A stretch of 13,883 nucleotides of DNA from QHWK01 sp035315685 (GCA_035315685.1 DATFXR010000542.1:1-13883), one strand, 5' to 3'; positions 1-6,941 are shown, numbered from the stretch's first letter. Notes: generated from the sequence alone by a model not told the origin. Numbers and translations: made by a program.

Positions 1-1503
1 CCGCTGACGCCGTCGCTCACCAGCTCGGTGAACGGGTTCGCCGCGAACATCCAGGTTCCGTCGGCCGATTCCCTCAGCATCGGCGTGCAGCGCGCGCTCG
101 ATCGCAACACGGCCATCGAGGTCCGGTACGTCGGCACGTGGGGCCACCACATCTGGCTGAATGAGAACTACAACGAGTTCGACATCTTCAACAACGGGTT
201 CGTCGACGAGTTCCGCAAGGCGCAGGCCAACCTGCAGGCGAACATCGCTGCCGGCAGGGGCAACACGTTCGCGTACACCGGCGCCGCCGGGACGTCGCCG
301 CTGCCGATCTTCCTGGCGTTCTTCAACGGTGTGAACAGCGCCTCGGCCGGAGACCCCGCGAAGTACACCGGCAGCAACTGGACCAACTCGACCAACCTCG
401 GATTCCTGGCCATCCAGAACCCGAACCCGTTCGCGTTCGCATGTCTGAGCGCCGGAACCTCCAACCCGGTAGGCAGTGGCGCCGGCTGCAGCGCGACGAC
501 GCGGCAGAACGGCTTCATTGGCAATGCGACGTTCCGCGCCAATGCGGCGGCGGCCGGGCTGCCGGCGAACTTCTTCATCGTCAACCCGGATGCGCTCTCG
601 GGTGCGTTCATTACCGACAGCGTCGGCGTATCACGCTACAACGCCCTGCAGGTCGAGATGCGGCGACGATTGGCCGGCGGCCTGCAGGCGCAGGCCAGTT
701 ACACGCTCGGACGCCAGTACGGGACCGTGGCGGACACCAACCGCAACCTGTTGACGCTCCGCGCGCCGTCGCCGGAGCTGCGGGCCACGGGCGACGCCGG
801 CGGCGCCATCGGGAGCGACATCACCAGTACGTTCAAGCTGAACGTGGTCTACGACCTGCCAATCGGTGAAGGCCACCAGGTCGGCGGCGACAGCAGCGGC
901 TTCGTCAGCCATCTCCTCAGCGGCTGGCAGGTGGGCGTCGCGTCGATCATCCGGAGCGGCGAGCTGATCGATCTGGGCAACGTCAGGATGGTCGGCATGA
1001 CGAAGGACGACCTGCAGGGGATGTTCCAGCTGCGGTTCGACGCGGTGGGGAATCACGTCTACATGCTTCCGCAGGAGGTGATCGATCAGACCATCAACGC
1101 GTTCAACGTGAGCGCGACGTCGCCGACCGGGTACGCCGGCACGCCGCCGAGCGGCCGCTACTTCGCGCCGGCCAACGGCCCGGACTGCATCGAGCTGGAC
1201 AGCGCCCAGCGCTACGGCGCCTGCGCGTCGCAGTCGCTCGTGGTGACGGGGCCCCTGTTCCGGCAGACGGACCTCCTGTTCTCAAAGCGCACGAAGGTGA
1301 CGGCCCGGACGAACATCCAGGTGGGCCTGAACGTCCTGAATCTGTTCAACCAACCGAACTTCATCCCGGTTGGGCAGGTGGGAGGCAACACGAGCATCAA
1401 CGCCGGGAACGCGACGAATGTCCTGAGCAACTACGAGGTGACGCAGCTGGCGGGGACGAACACGAGCCGCCTGATCGAGCTGTTCATGCGCTTCAACTGG
1501 TGA
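1..1503 (+). CDS. Oar-like TonB-dependent outer-membrane receptor, C-terminal half (5' end outside window)
   Basis: The frame is open from base 1, so the codons shown here are the last 500 of a longer gene; family members are commonly about 1000-1200 residues. The visible part is the beta-barrel. It has a strand with RYVGTWGHH typical of acidobacterial Oar-like receptors, long aromatic- and Asn-rich extracellular loops, a late strand reading NVLNLFNQPNF, and a terminal strand ending LFMRFNW. A terminal aromatic residue is the usual outer-membrane barrel insertion signal. The N-terminal carboxypeptidase-regulatory-like domain and TonB plug expected for the family lie upstream and cannot be seen. 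Such receptors sit in the outer membrane and import large substrates, often glycans or peptides, using TonB energy; the substrate here is unknown. The gene converges with the broken SBBP gene. The GTG at base 28 is internal, not the start. Confidence 0.88.
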   Translation, partial: PLTPSLTSSVNGFAANIQVPSADSLSIGVQRALDRNTAIEVRYVGTWGHHIWLNENYNEFDIFNNGFVDEFRKAQANLQANIAAGRGNTFAYTGAAGTSPLPIFLAFFNGVNSASAGDPAKYTGSNWTNSTNLGFLAIQNPNPFAFACLSAGTSNPVGSGAGCSATTRQNGFIGNATFRANAAAAGLPANFFIVNPDALSGAFITDSVGVSRYNALQVEMRRRLAGGLQAQASYTLGRQYGTVADTNRNLLTLRAPSPELRATGDAGGAIGSDITSTFKLNVVYDLPIGEGHQVGGDSSGFVSHLLSGWQVGVASIIRSGELIDLGNVRMVGMTKDDLQGMFQLRFDAVGNHVYMLPQEVIDQTINAFNVSATSPTGYAGTPPSGRYFAPANGPDCIELDSAQRYGACASQSLVVTGPLFRQTDLLFSKRTKVTARTNIQVGLNVLNLFNQPNFIPVGQVGGNTSINAGNATNVLSNYEVTQLAGTNTSRLIELFMRFNW

Positions 1504-1537
1504 CCGGGCGTTCTGCTTCAGTTTGATCGACAGCAGA

Positions 1538-1598
1538 CGCGCGCCGATTCGTCATTCGGCGGAGCGCGACGCTTCCGTGGAGCGCAGGCCGCTCCACG
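1538..1598. terminator. Two GC-rich hairpins in the convergent gap, candidate bidirectional terminator
   Basis: The gap between the receptor stop (1503) and the stop of the opposing gene (1619) holds two stem-loops. The first pairs CGCG+CGCCGA (1538-1547) with TCGGCG (1556-1561) and CGCG (1565-1568) across a 3-base bulge. The second is a perfect 9-bp stem, CGTGGAGCG (1576-1584) with CGCTCCACG (1590-1598), around a 5-base loop. Neither is followed by a T-run on either strand, so these are not textbook intrinsic terminators. Their position between converging genes makes a termination role the simplest reading. Confidence 0.4.
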
Positions 1599-1618
1599 AG
1601 CATCGCGCTCCATCGAGA

Positions 1619-2071
1619 TTACGGCACGATCCTCACCAGCGCGGCGTCGAAGCTTCCCGCGAACATCGTGATTCCGGTCGGGATGCTGACGGCGGCGGCC
1701 GGATCGGACACCGTGCCCGCCGCGTCGCCGAATGTGTGTGCGGCGGCCGCAACGGTGCCTTTGACGTTCGCGAGTCTCTTCGAAGCGGCAATGAGCGAGT
1801 AGGGCGGCGCCTGCGCGATCGCCGCGAGACTGACGGTGCCGTCGGTGGCCAGCGCGACGCCAGCTCCCTGATCGAACCCGGTTCCTCCCCACGTTGCGGC
1901 GCCTCCGATTTTTCCAGACGTGAGCAGATGGAAGACGAACGCGTCATGTCAGCACCGCCGTCTGCCGTGCGCTGCGCCTTCGAGCAGGAGCAGCGCAACG
2001 GTCCCCAGCACGATCCCTCTGATGAGCGACCGGTTTACAGACGCTGTCCGTGTAAAACATTCCCCTCGCAT
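1619..2071 (-). pseudogene. Secreted SBBP (beta-propeller repeat) protein remnant, interrupted by an in-frame TGA
   Basis: The ATG at 2071-2069 has a strong ribosome site, AAGGAGG, 5 bases upstream. The frame encodes a signal peptide: basic residues, then the hydrophobic run GIVLGTVALLLLEGAA, then GRRRC. It meets TGA at 1951-1949. The same frame then continues for 109 residues to TAA at 1621-1619. That part begins HDAFVFHLLTSGK and contains WGGTGFDQGAGVALATDG, which matches the SBBP repeat pattern DAFVxxL..G..WGG.G.D.G.GVA.. DG. SBBP proteins are extracytoplasmic and usually carry many repeats over several hundred residues, so this is a short, probably deleted remnant. No ATG or GTG lies in frame soon after the stop, so the second part is unlikely to be made on its own. 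As translated, only a 40-residue peptide would result. A single-base sequencing error at the TGA is the main alternative. Confidence 0.7.
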
Positions 2072-2076
2072 CGTGA

Positions 2077-2083
2077 CCTCCTT
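2077..2083 (-). promoter_or_regulatory. Strong Shine-Dalgarno site of the broken SBBP gene
   Basis: On the - strand AAGGAGG is followed by 5 bases and then ATG (2071). It is the best ribosome-binding site in the window. It fixes the start of the SBBP gene and argues that the gene was once well expressed. Confidence 0.7.
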
Positions 2084-2088
2084 CTTGT

Positions 2089-2154
2089 GCGGTGACCCTC
2101 AGACAGGTCGATGACGGTCACGGATTACGAGAACGGCCCCGCGGTTCCCTCAGA
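2089..2154. repeat. Two spaced direct repeats, GCGGTnn(n)CCCTCAGA
   Basis: GCGGTGACCCTCAGA (2089-2103) and GCGGTTCCCTCAGA (2141-2154) share GCGGT and CCCTCAGA, with one base of length difference between them. The starts are 52 bases apart, about five helical turns. They lie just upstream of the SBBP ribosome site on the - strand and could be paired operator half-sites; chance similarity is possible. I see no coding region in the 2084-2302 gap. Confidence 0.3.
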
Positions 2155-2302
2155 GCAAGAGGAGGCGAGAGCGACCTCGAACAGACGGCGTGGTCTCGCT
2201 GAGCTCGTTGAAGAGAGGCAGGCTCGGCGGATGTACCTGAGGGGTCGTCTGGCTCTGTTGGCCGCGAACGCGCGTGCAAAGAGAATGCTCGAATCGAACA
2301 GG

Positions 2303-2671
2303 TCAGCAGTTACGGCGCGGAACTCGCAATCCCAACCGCAGCGAACGTCGCGGTCCGCGGCGATCATCCAGCCGATCGACGAGCAATCCCGACAAGCCAG
2401 TGGCGCGCAGCAATTCGCGAATTCGCCTCTCGGCGTCTGCAATCTGCAGCACGCCGCCGGCAGCCATCGTCGTGTTCGCGACGTGGATCAGTTCGCCCAG
2501 GCCGGCGGCGTCAATATCAGACAGCCGCTTCACGCTGACGATGATTCGCCGCTCGCCTCGTTCGAGCAGCGCAGCGACCTGCTCGCGTAACCCGCCATCG
2601 ATCGGAGCGCGCAGAGCGCCTTCGAGTTCAAGGACTGAACAGCGCGCCGGTCGTTCGAAAGTTGGCGCCAT
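2303..2671 (-). CDS. STAS-domain protein, anti-sigma-factor-antagonist-like, lacking the phospho-serine
   Basis: This 122-residue protein has a STAS fold covering about residues 10-100: a beta-strand VLELEGALRAP, a helix GGLREQVAALLERGERR, a strand IIVSVKRL, the signature loop SDIDAAGLGELI (51-62), and a final helix ERRIRELLRATGLSGLL. SpoIIAA-type antagonists bind an anti-sigma kinase that phosphorylates a serine in D-S-S-G-L-G. Here the loop is D54-A55-A56-G57-L58-G59, so both serines are alanine and switching by phosphorylation is not expected. The Arg-rich last 20 residues lie beyond the domain. The start at 2671 has AGGA 8 bases upstream. The gene begins 33 bases after the other STAS gene and is probably co-transcribed with it. 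No sigma factor or anti-sigma kinase is present in the window. Confidence 0.75.
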   Translation of the reverse strand: MAPTFERPARCSVLELEGALRAPIDGGLREQVAALLERGERRIIVSVKRLSDIDAAGLGELIHVANTTMAAGGVLQIADAERRIRELLRATGLSGLLVDRLDDRRGPRRSLRLGLRVPRRNC

Positions 2672-2704
2672 GGAATGTTCCTGATCTTCAGAGACGCCGT
2701 CGGC

Positions 2705-2977
2705 TCAGCCGGGCACGGCGGTGATCTCGGCGACGAGCGCGCTCGTCGTCGCCCCGCCAATCAGCGTGTCGCCACGCCGATGCGCCCGCGCCAGAAACCT
2801 CTTCCCCTCGTGGTCGACAGACATGAGGCCGGTCAAGTCGAGCGCAACGTGTCGGTACCGCGCCAACGTCCGCGATGTCCGGTATCTCGCCAGCTCACGG
2901 GCCTCCCCGCCGGCAAGGTCGCCGTCGAGCCGCAGCGTGATCGAATCGGCGCAGGCTTCAACGGTGATCATGAGCAT
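2705..2977 (-). CDS. Small STAS-like protein (90 residues)
   Basis: The protein resembles the short single-domain STAS proteins common in Acidobacteriota. It starts with strand MLMITVEACADSITLRLDGDLAG, followed by helix EARELARYRTSRTL, strand HVALDLTGL, loop SVDHEGKRFLARAHRRGDTLI and C-terminal helix TSALVAEI. The loop D55-H56-E57-G58 replaces the usual D-S-x-G, so no phosphorylatable Ser or Thr is present. I chose the ATG at 2977 because AGGGGA lies 6 bases upstream, the domain begins immediately there, and a candidate sigma-54 promoter lies further upstream. The frame stays open to an ATG at 3121 and a TTG at 3130, but these lack ribosome sites and would add an N-terminus without domain similarity. 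It is the first gene of a two-gene STAS unit. Its partner or target is unknown. Confidence 0.7.
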   Translation of the reverse strand: MLMITVEACADSITLRLDGDLAGGEARELARYRTSRTLARYRHVALDLTGLMSVDHEGKRFLARAHRRGDTLIGGATTSALVAEITAVPG

Positions 2978-3090
2978 CGTCGTCCCCTGTGAGATCGCGT
3001 GATGAAGCCCGTCGCCGATCGTTCGGGCTGACGCTTCAACACACGCCGGCGGCGATTTGCTGAGCGACGTCGCGGTGGCTTCGATGCGTT

Positions 3091-3106
3091 GCAGAGGGGA
3101 TGCCAG
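3091..3106 (-). promoter_or_regulatory. Candidate sigma-54 (-24/-12) promoter for the STAS pair
   Basis: The - strand reads CTGGCATCCCCTCTGCAA. Aligned to YTGGCAC-N5-TTGCW it matches CTGGCA at -24 and TGCA at -12, with the invariant GG and GC at exactly the required spacing. It lies in the gap after the reductase stop codon. The start point would be near 3079, giving a leader of about 100 bases before the STAS start at 2977. The sigma-54 activator encoded just upstream on the same strand makes this credible. Short motif matches of this kind also occur by chance. Confidence 0.45.
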
Positions 3107-3126
3107 GACGCCTCGGGCCATCGTGG

Positions 3127-4101
3127 TCAAGCGGATTCGAGGTCGTGGCGCTCCTGAACGGACAGATGAACGGATGCTGCGCCGACAACTTCGTCCACTT
3201 GATACGCGTGGCGCACGCCAACGCTCGCAGCGGTGATACTGCGGTTGTGCAGCGTCCAGGCAATCGCCACTTCACCGGGCGAGCGACCCTTGGGGGCTGC
3301 GACCGTGCGAAGTCGCTCCGCCACCGCGAGCGCGCGCGTCAACATGGGTTCGCGAAAGTACGGGCTGCGACGTCGCCAGTCGTTGTGCGGCAGCGCATCG
3401 ATCCGTTCCCGCGTCATCTTCCCCGAGAGGAGGCCCCACTGCATCGAGGAGTCCGCAATCACTCCGATCGTGTGGTCCGCGCAGAACGGCAGTGCGTGGT
3501 CCTCGATACGGCGTCGCAGCAATGAGTACGGCACCTGTAGACTCGTGACGGGCGAAATCCGTCGAAGCCGCTCGAGCTGGCCGACGTCGCAGTTCGATAC
3601 GCCGATGAACCGCGCCTTGCCCTCCCGTTGCAGCGCTGCCATCGTGGTCCAGGCCGCCTCGAGCGAGTGCGTGTCGTCGCGTGACGAGAAGTTGGGTTCG
3701 ACCGGCCAGCCAAGCTGATACAGATCGACGCATTCAATCTCCAGTCGTCGGAGGCTCGATTCGGCTTCTCGCCGGATGGAGCGCGGCTCGAGGCTCGCCG
3801 AGACGTTCCCGAGCTCATCCCACACGAGACTGCACTCTGTGAAGATGTACGGACGCTCGTGGCGCGGGATATCGCGCAACGCGCGCGCGACCATCGACTC
3901 CGAGCGACCCAGCCCGTACGCAGCGGCGGTGTCGACCCAGTTCAGGCCGTTGTCTATTGCGCGCCGGACGGTGTCGATCGATTCCGAATCTTTCTGCGGC
4001 CCCCACCCGAAGATCCAGTCGCCGCCGCCCATGGCCCACGTACCCAGTCCGATTGGAGTGATGGACAAATCAGATGTCCCGAGCAACCGACGTTCCACCA
4101 T
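3127..4101 (-). CDS. Aldo/keto reductase-family protein with a broken catalytic tetrad
   Basis: This 324-residue TIM-barrel protein has normal length for aldo/keto reductases, which reduce carbonyls with NADPH. Family landmarks are clear: GTSDLSITPIGLGTWAMGG near the start, GWGPQKDSESI, WVDTAAAYGLGRSE (55-68), FIGVSNC, and GLLSGKMTRERI. The catalytic tetrad is Asp-Tyr-Lys-His. D57 and Y62 are kept. The lysine position reads IFTECS, so E89 replaces the usual Lys (codon GAG). The histidine position reads DLYQLGWP, so G131 replaces the usual His (codon GGC). The barrel and probable cofactor regions otherwise look intact, so the protein may bind nucleotide without normal reduction, or may be drifting toward loss. 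The start at 4101 has no good ribosome site. It lies 121 bases downstream of the sigma-54 activator gene, on the same strand. Confidence 0.85.
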   Translation of the reverse strand: MVERRLLGTSDLSITPIGLGTWAMGGGDWIFGWGPQKDSESIDTVRRAIDNGLNWVDTAAAYGLGRSESMVARALRDIPRHERPYIFTECSLVWDELGNVSASLEPRSIRREAESSLRRLEIECVDLYQLGWPVEPNFSSRDDTHSLEAAWTTMAALQREGKARFIGVSNCDVGQLERLRRISPVTSLQVPYSLLRRRIEDHALPFCADHTIGVIADSSMQWGLLSGKMTRERIDALPHNDWRRRSPYFREPMLTRALAVAERLRTVAAPKGRSPGEVAIAWTLHNRSITAASVGVRHAYQVDEVVGAASVHLSVQERHDLESA

Positions 4102-4159
4102 CCGGCGAGAAGCAATCCATTCTCCGAGCGGGTTAGCGGGAGTTCACCGAAGCGTTGAA

Positions 4160-4205
4160 CCGGCACTGCCGATTCCGTGCCGGCCAGTCGGCGCCGAGCC
4201 GGCAC
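4160..4205 (-). repeat. Overlapping inverted repeats that form alternative hairpins
   Basis: CCGGCAC (4160-4166) is complementary to GTGCCGG (4177-4183), giving a 7-bp stem with a 10-base loop. The same right arm, extended to GTGCCGGC (4177-4184), is also complementary to GCCGGCAC (4198-4205), giving an 8-bp stem with a 13-base loop. A further CGGCAC lies at 4208-4213. The two hairpins cannot form together. They sit just after the stop of the sigma-54 activator and before the reductase, so they could form a terminator or attenuator. No T-run follows. Confidence 0.4.
4167..4182 (-). promoter_or_regulatory. Weak candidate sigma-54 promoter for the reductase
   Basis: The - strand reads CGGCACGGAATCGGCA. 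It keeps GGCAC at -24 and GC at -12 with correct spacing, but the -12 box is CGGC instead of TTGC. A start point near 4156 would give a leader of about 55 bases. The site lies inside the hairpin region, so the similarity may be fortuitous. Confidence 0.22.
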
Positions 4206-4222
4206 GGCGGCACGGCGCGTCG

Positions 4223-6841
4223 TCACAACCGGCGCGTAGGTCGTTCGATGCCGAGCTTCGCCATTTTTGATTGCAGCGTTGTGCGCTTCAGGCCAAGTCG
4301 CGCCGCGGCTCCTGACGCACCACCCACCATCCAATTCGCCTCCTCCAGCGCCTGGCGGATGTGCTCTCGCTCCGCTTCCTCGAGCGTCGTCAACGGCTGC
4401 GACGCCATCGCGGCGATGGCCCTGGTCTGCTCTTTCAACTCGGCGAGTGGGACCTCGAGTCTCGAGCCACGAGACAGGATCACCGCTCGTTCCATGAAGT
4501 TCTCGAGCTCACGGATGTTGCCCGGCCAACTGTACTGAGTCAACGCCGCGATCGTCTCGGTGGGAATCGTTTCGATGCGCTTGTTCATTCGCCGCGCGAA
4601 CTTCTGCGTGAAGTAGCGGACCAGCGGGGCGATGTCTTCGCGCCGCTCACGGAGTGGGGGACTGACGATCGGAAAGACGTTGAGGCGGTAATAGAGATCG
4701 CTGCGGAACTGTCGGTCACCGACCATGGCCGGAAGGTCGCGGTTGGTGGCGGCCACGAGACGGATATCCACTCGTATCGTGCGGGTGCCTCCCAGCCTCT
4801 CGAATTCCTGTTCCTGCAGCACGCGCAGAAACTTGGACTGCAGCTCCAGCGGAATATCGCCCACTTCGTCCAGGAACAGCGTGCCTCCATGTGCCAGCTC
4901 GAAGCGCCCGACCTTCTGTGCGATCGCGCCCGTGAACGCTCCTTTTTCGTGGCCGAACAACTCACTCTCGAGCAGACCCGTCGGAATCGCCGCACAGTTC
5001 AACTTCACGAACGTGCGCCCGCGGCGTTCGCTCACATTGTGAATGGCGCGCGCAATGAGCTCTTTGCCGGTGCCGGTCTCCCCCTGAATCAGTACCGTCG
5101 AATCGGTCGGCGCCACGATTTCAACCTGCTGCAGCACGTGTCTGAGCGCGACGCTGTCACCGACGATCTCCTCGAAGTTTCGATCGGTGCGAATTTCATC
5201 CTCGAGGTACAGCTTCTCGGAGTTGAGTTGCTCTTTCAACTCCGCAATCTTTCGGTACGCCGTGCCGTTCTCCACGGCGATGGCAAACTGCGGGGCGACC
5301 TGGCCGAGCAGATCCACATCGTCCTGCGAAAACGCATCCGGGCGGTTGCTGCCCACGTTCAGCGATCCGACCGCGCGCTCATGCGACAGGAGCGGCACGC
5401 AGCACAGGGATTTCACGCCTTCCGCCAGGATGCGTGCCGCGGCGTTCGAGTCAGCGGCGAGCTCCTCGAGGTCCTGTTCACCAAAGAGTACGGTGTGCCG
5501 CGTGACGATTGCGATGCCCGCCGGAGACCGACGCGCCTGCTGATCGGTGATGCGTCCCTCTTCGATGAAGCTGTCTTGCCGCCCGAACCGGCGGACGTGG
5601 ATTCGAAACTGACCGGTGTCCGGATCGAACAGGAGCAGGCTGGCACCGTCATGGGGCACGACACGCCGCAGACACTCGCTGACCGCTGCGAACACGTCAT
5701 CGAGATTCAAATGCGAGACAACGGCGTTGTTGACTTCGAGAAGAAGCTGCAGGCGATCGCGTTCGCGCGTCAGAAGCTGCTGCGCGGATTGCGCGGCCTC
5801 GTCGTGCAACACGTTATCGACGGCGACGGCGACCTGATTGGCGACCTGCTGCAGGAACGTCACGTCGGCTTCCTGATATCGGCGCGCCGTCGCGCTGCCG
5901 AATCCCATCGAGCCCAGACGCCGCAAGGCGGTCGTGAGCGGGACGGCGCACCAGGACTGCACTGCATTTTCTCGAAGCAGCTGGGCCATGTGCGGGAAAC
6001 GCGGGTCGCCTTCGATGTTTTCGATCATCACGGGCCGTTGGGTTGTCCACACGATTCCTGACGGCGAATCCATCGGCAGTTCGAACCCTGGACGGACCGT
6101 GGTCGTTTCGAGCGGCGCCACGACCAGGTAGACCCGCATCATGTTCCGCGTCGGATCATGCATGGTCAGATTGATGTAGTCGAATGGCACGACGCACGGA
6201 AGCCGCTGCGCGAGATCGTGGACGAGCTCGTCCAGGTTGTGATGGGAGGCAATCGATTCGGACACTTCCAGAAGCAGCCGTAACCGATCGCGTTCCTGAC
6301 CCAATTGCGCCTGCACGGCGACCGTGCTTTCGTCGTGGAGGACGTTGTCGACCGCGACAGCGACCTGCTTGACGACCAGCTGCAGGAATTCCACGTCGGT
6401 CCCGTCAAACGCGCGAGGCGTTGCTGTCGCGAACGCCATGGCGCCGAGCCGCCGCACGCTGGTCGTCAAGGGGAGCATACAGAACGATTCCGCGCCGATC
6501 TTTTCCATCAGGAAGAACGCAGTCGGAAAGCGACGCGTTTCCTCGCGGCTTCCTACGATCACGGGCCGCTGAGTATTGAGCACGAGGCCGCTGTACGATT
6601 CGGCGACGGGTATCTCCAGCCCGGGCGGAATGCTGTCCGCGTCAGCCGTCCCGAGCATGTCGACTCGCATGACGTTTCTTTCGGGATCGTAGAGGTAGAT
6701 CGAGATGAACTCGAACGGCACGATGGCGGGCAAGCGCTTCGCGAGATCGCGACACAGCGCAGGCAGGTCGCGATGTGTAGCGATCGATTCCGATACCTGA
6801 ATGAGGAGACGCAGTTGGTCGGCGCTGCTGGCTGAACCCAT
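4223..6841 (-). CDS. FhlA-like sigma-54-dependent transcriptional activator with three GAF domains
   Basis: This 872-residue activator opens sigma-54 RNA polymerase complexes by ATP hydrolysis. Domains in order: GAF 1 (about 15-168), GAF 2 (about 185-345), GAF 3 (about 365-525), a short coiled coil (about 528-550), an AAA+ domain (about 557-800), and a Fis-type helix-turn-helix (about 820-866). The AAA+ domain has Walker A GETGTGKE (587-594), the sigma-54 contact loop GAFTGA (634-639), Walker B TLFLDE (654-659), and the arginine-finger region FRSDLYYRLN. The recognition helix lies in GAAARLGLKRTTLQSKM. All key residues are present, so it should be active. There is no receiver domain; input should come from a small molecule bound by a GAF domain, as formate is by FhlA, but this ligand is unknown. 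The start ATG has only a weak ribosome site, and the frame is closed upstream by a TAA. Targets may include the two candidate sigma-54 promoters downstream. Confidence 0.93.
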   Translation of the reverse strand: MGSASSADQLRLLIQVSESIATHRDLPALCRDLAKRLPAIVPFEFISIYLYDPERNVMRVDMLGTADADSIPPGLEIPVAESYSGLVLNTQRPVIVGSREETRRFPTAFFLMEKIGAESFCMLPLTTSVRRLGAMAFATATPRAFDGTDVEFLQLVVKQVAVAVDNVLHDESTVAVQAQLGQERDRLRLLLEVSESIASHHNLDELVHDLAQRLPCVVPFDYINLTMHDPTRNMMRVYLVVAPLETTTVRPGFELPMDSPSGIVWTTQRPVMIENIEGDPRFPHMAQLLRENAVQSWCAVPLTTALRRLGSMGFGSATARRYQEADVTFLQQVANQVAVAVDNVLHDEAAQSAQQLLTRERDRLQLLLEVNNAVVSHLNLDDVFAAVSECLRRVVPHDGASLLLFDPDTGQFRIHVRRFGRQDSFIEEGRITDQQARRSPAGIAIVTRHTVLFGEQDLEELAADSNAAARILAEGVKSLCCVPLLSHERAVGSLNVGSNRPDAFSQDDVDLLGQVAPQFAIAVENGTAYRKIAELKEQLNSEKLYLEDEIRTDRNFEEIVGDSVALRHVLQQVEIVAPTDSTVLIQGETGTGKELIARAIHNVSERRGRTFVKLNCAAIPTGLLESELFGHEKGAFTGAIAQKVGRFELAHGGTLFLDEVGDIPLELQSKFLRVLQEQEFERLGGTRTIRVDIRLVAATNRDLPAMVGDRQFRSDLYYRLNVFPIVSPPLRERREDIAPLVRYFTQKFARRMNKRIETIPTETIAALTQYSWPGNIRELENFMERAVILSRGSRLEVPLAELKEQTRAIAAMASQPLTTLEEAEREHIRQALEEANWMVGGASGAAARLGLKRTTLQSKMAKLGIERPTRRL

Positions 6842-6889
6842 GCGAGAAACATCCGGTGGTGGCGATCGACGGACACGGCCGGTGGGCGC

Positions 6890-6918
6890 GGGTTAGGCTC
6901 GCATTGCGAGCTCTTCAA
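6890..6918 (-). promoter_or_regulatory. Possible promoter and embedded dyad operator of the sigma-54 activator gene
   Basis: A perfect 15-base inverted repeat, GCTCGCATTGCGAGC (6897-6911), lies 56 bases upstream of the activator start. On the - strand it is centred in the 17-base spacer between TTGAAG (6918-6913, a -35-like box) and TAACCC (6895-6890, a poor -10-like box). A repressor bound there would block such a promoter. The dyad is clear, but the promoter assignment is weak because the -10 box is poor. Confidence 0.35.
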
Positions 6919-6941
6919 GAATACTGCAGCCTCGAGATTCG

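Noticed and set aside
1949..1951. The in-frame TGA as a selenocysteine codon
   Set aside because: SBBP proteins are not known selenoproteins, the site is next to the signal peptide instead of a redox motif, and I did not recognise a selenocysteine insertion hairpin just downstream.
1523..2095. Overlapping frames on both strands in the region of the SBBP remnant
   Set aside because: They give Arg-rich products without domains, while the interrupted - strand frame has a strong ribosome site, a signal peptide and SBBP motif residues.
2111..2590. 159-codon + strand frame starting MTVTDYENGPAV
   Set aside because: Its second half is antisense to the STAS gene, the ribosome site is poor, and third-position GC is low compared with the real genes. 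A short real gene in the first 190 bases cannot be fully excluded.
2978..3130. N-terminal extension of the first STAS protein from ATG 3121 or TTG 3130
   Set aside because: No ribosome site, no similarity to STAS proteins in the added 48-51 residues, and a candidate promoter lies within it; the ATG at 2977 has AGGGGA at good spacing.
4361..6061. 566-codon open frame on the + strand antisense to the sigma-54 activator
   Set aside because: It lies wholly opposite a gene with intact AAA+ and GAF motifs; its translation is His/Arg-rich without domain similarity, as expected for an antisense frame in GC-rich DNA.
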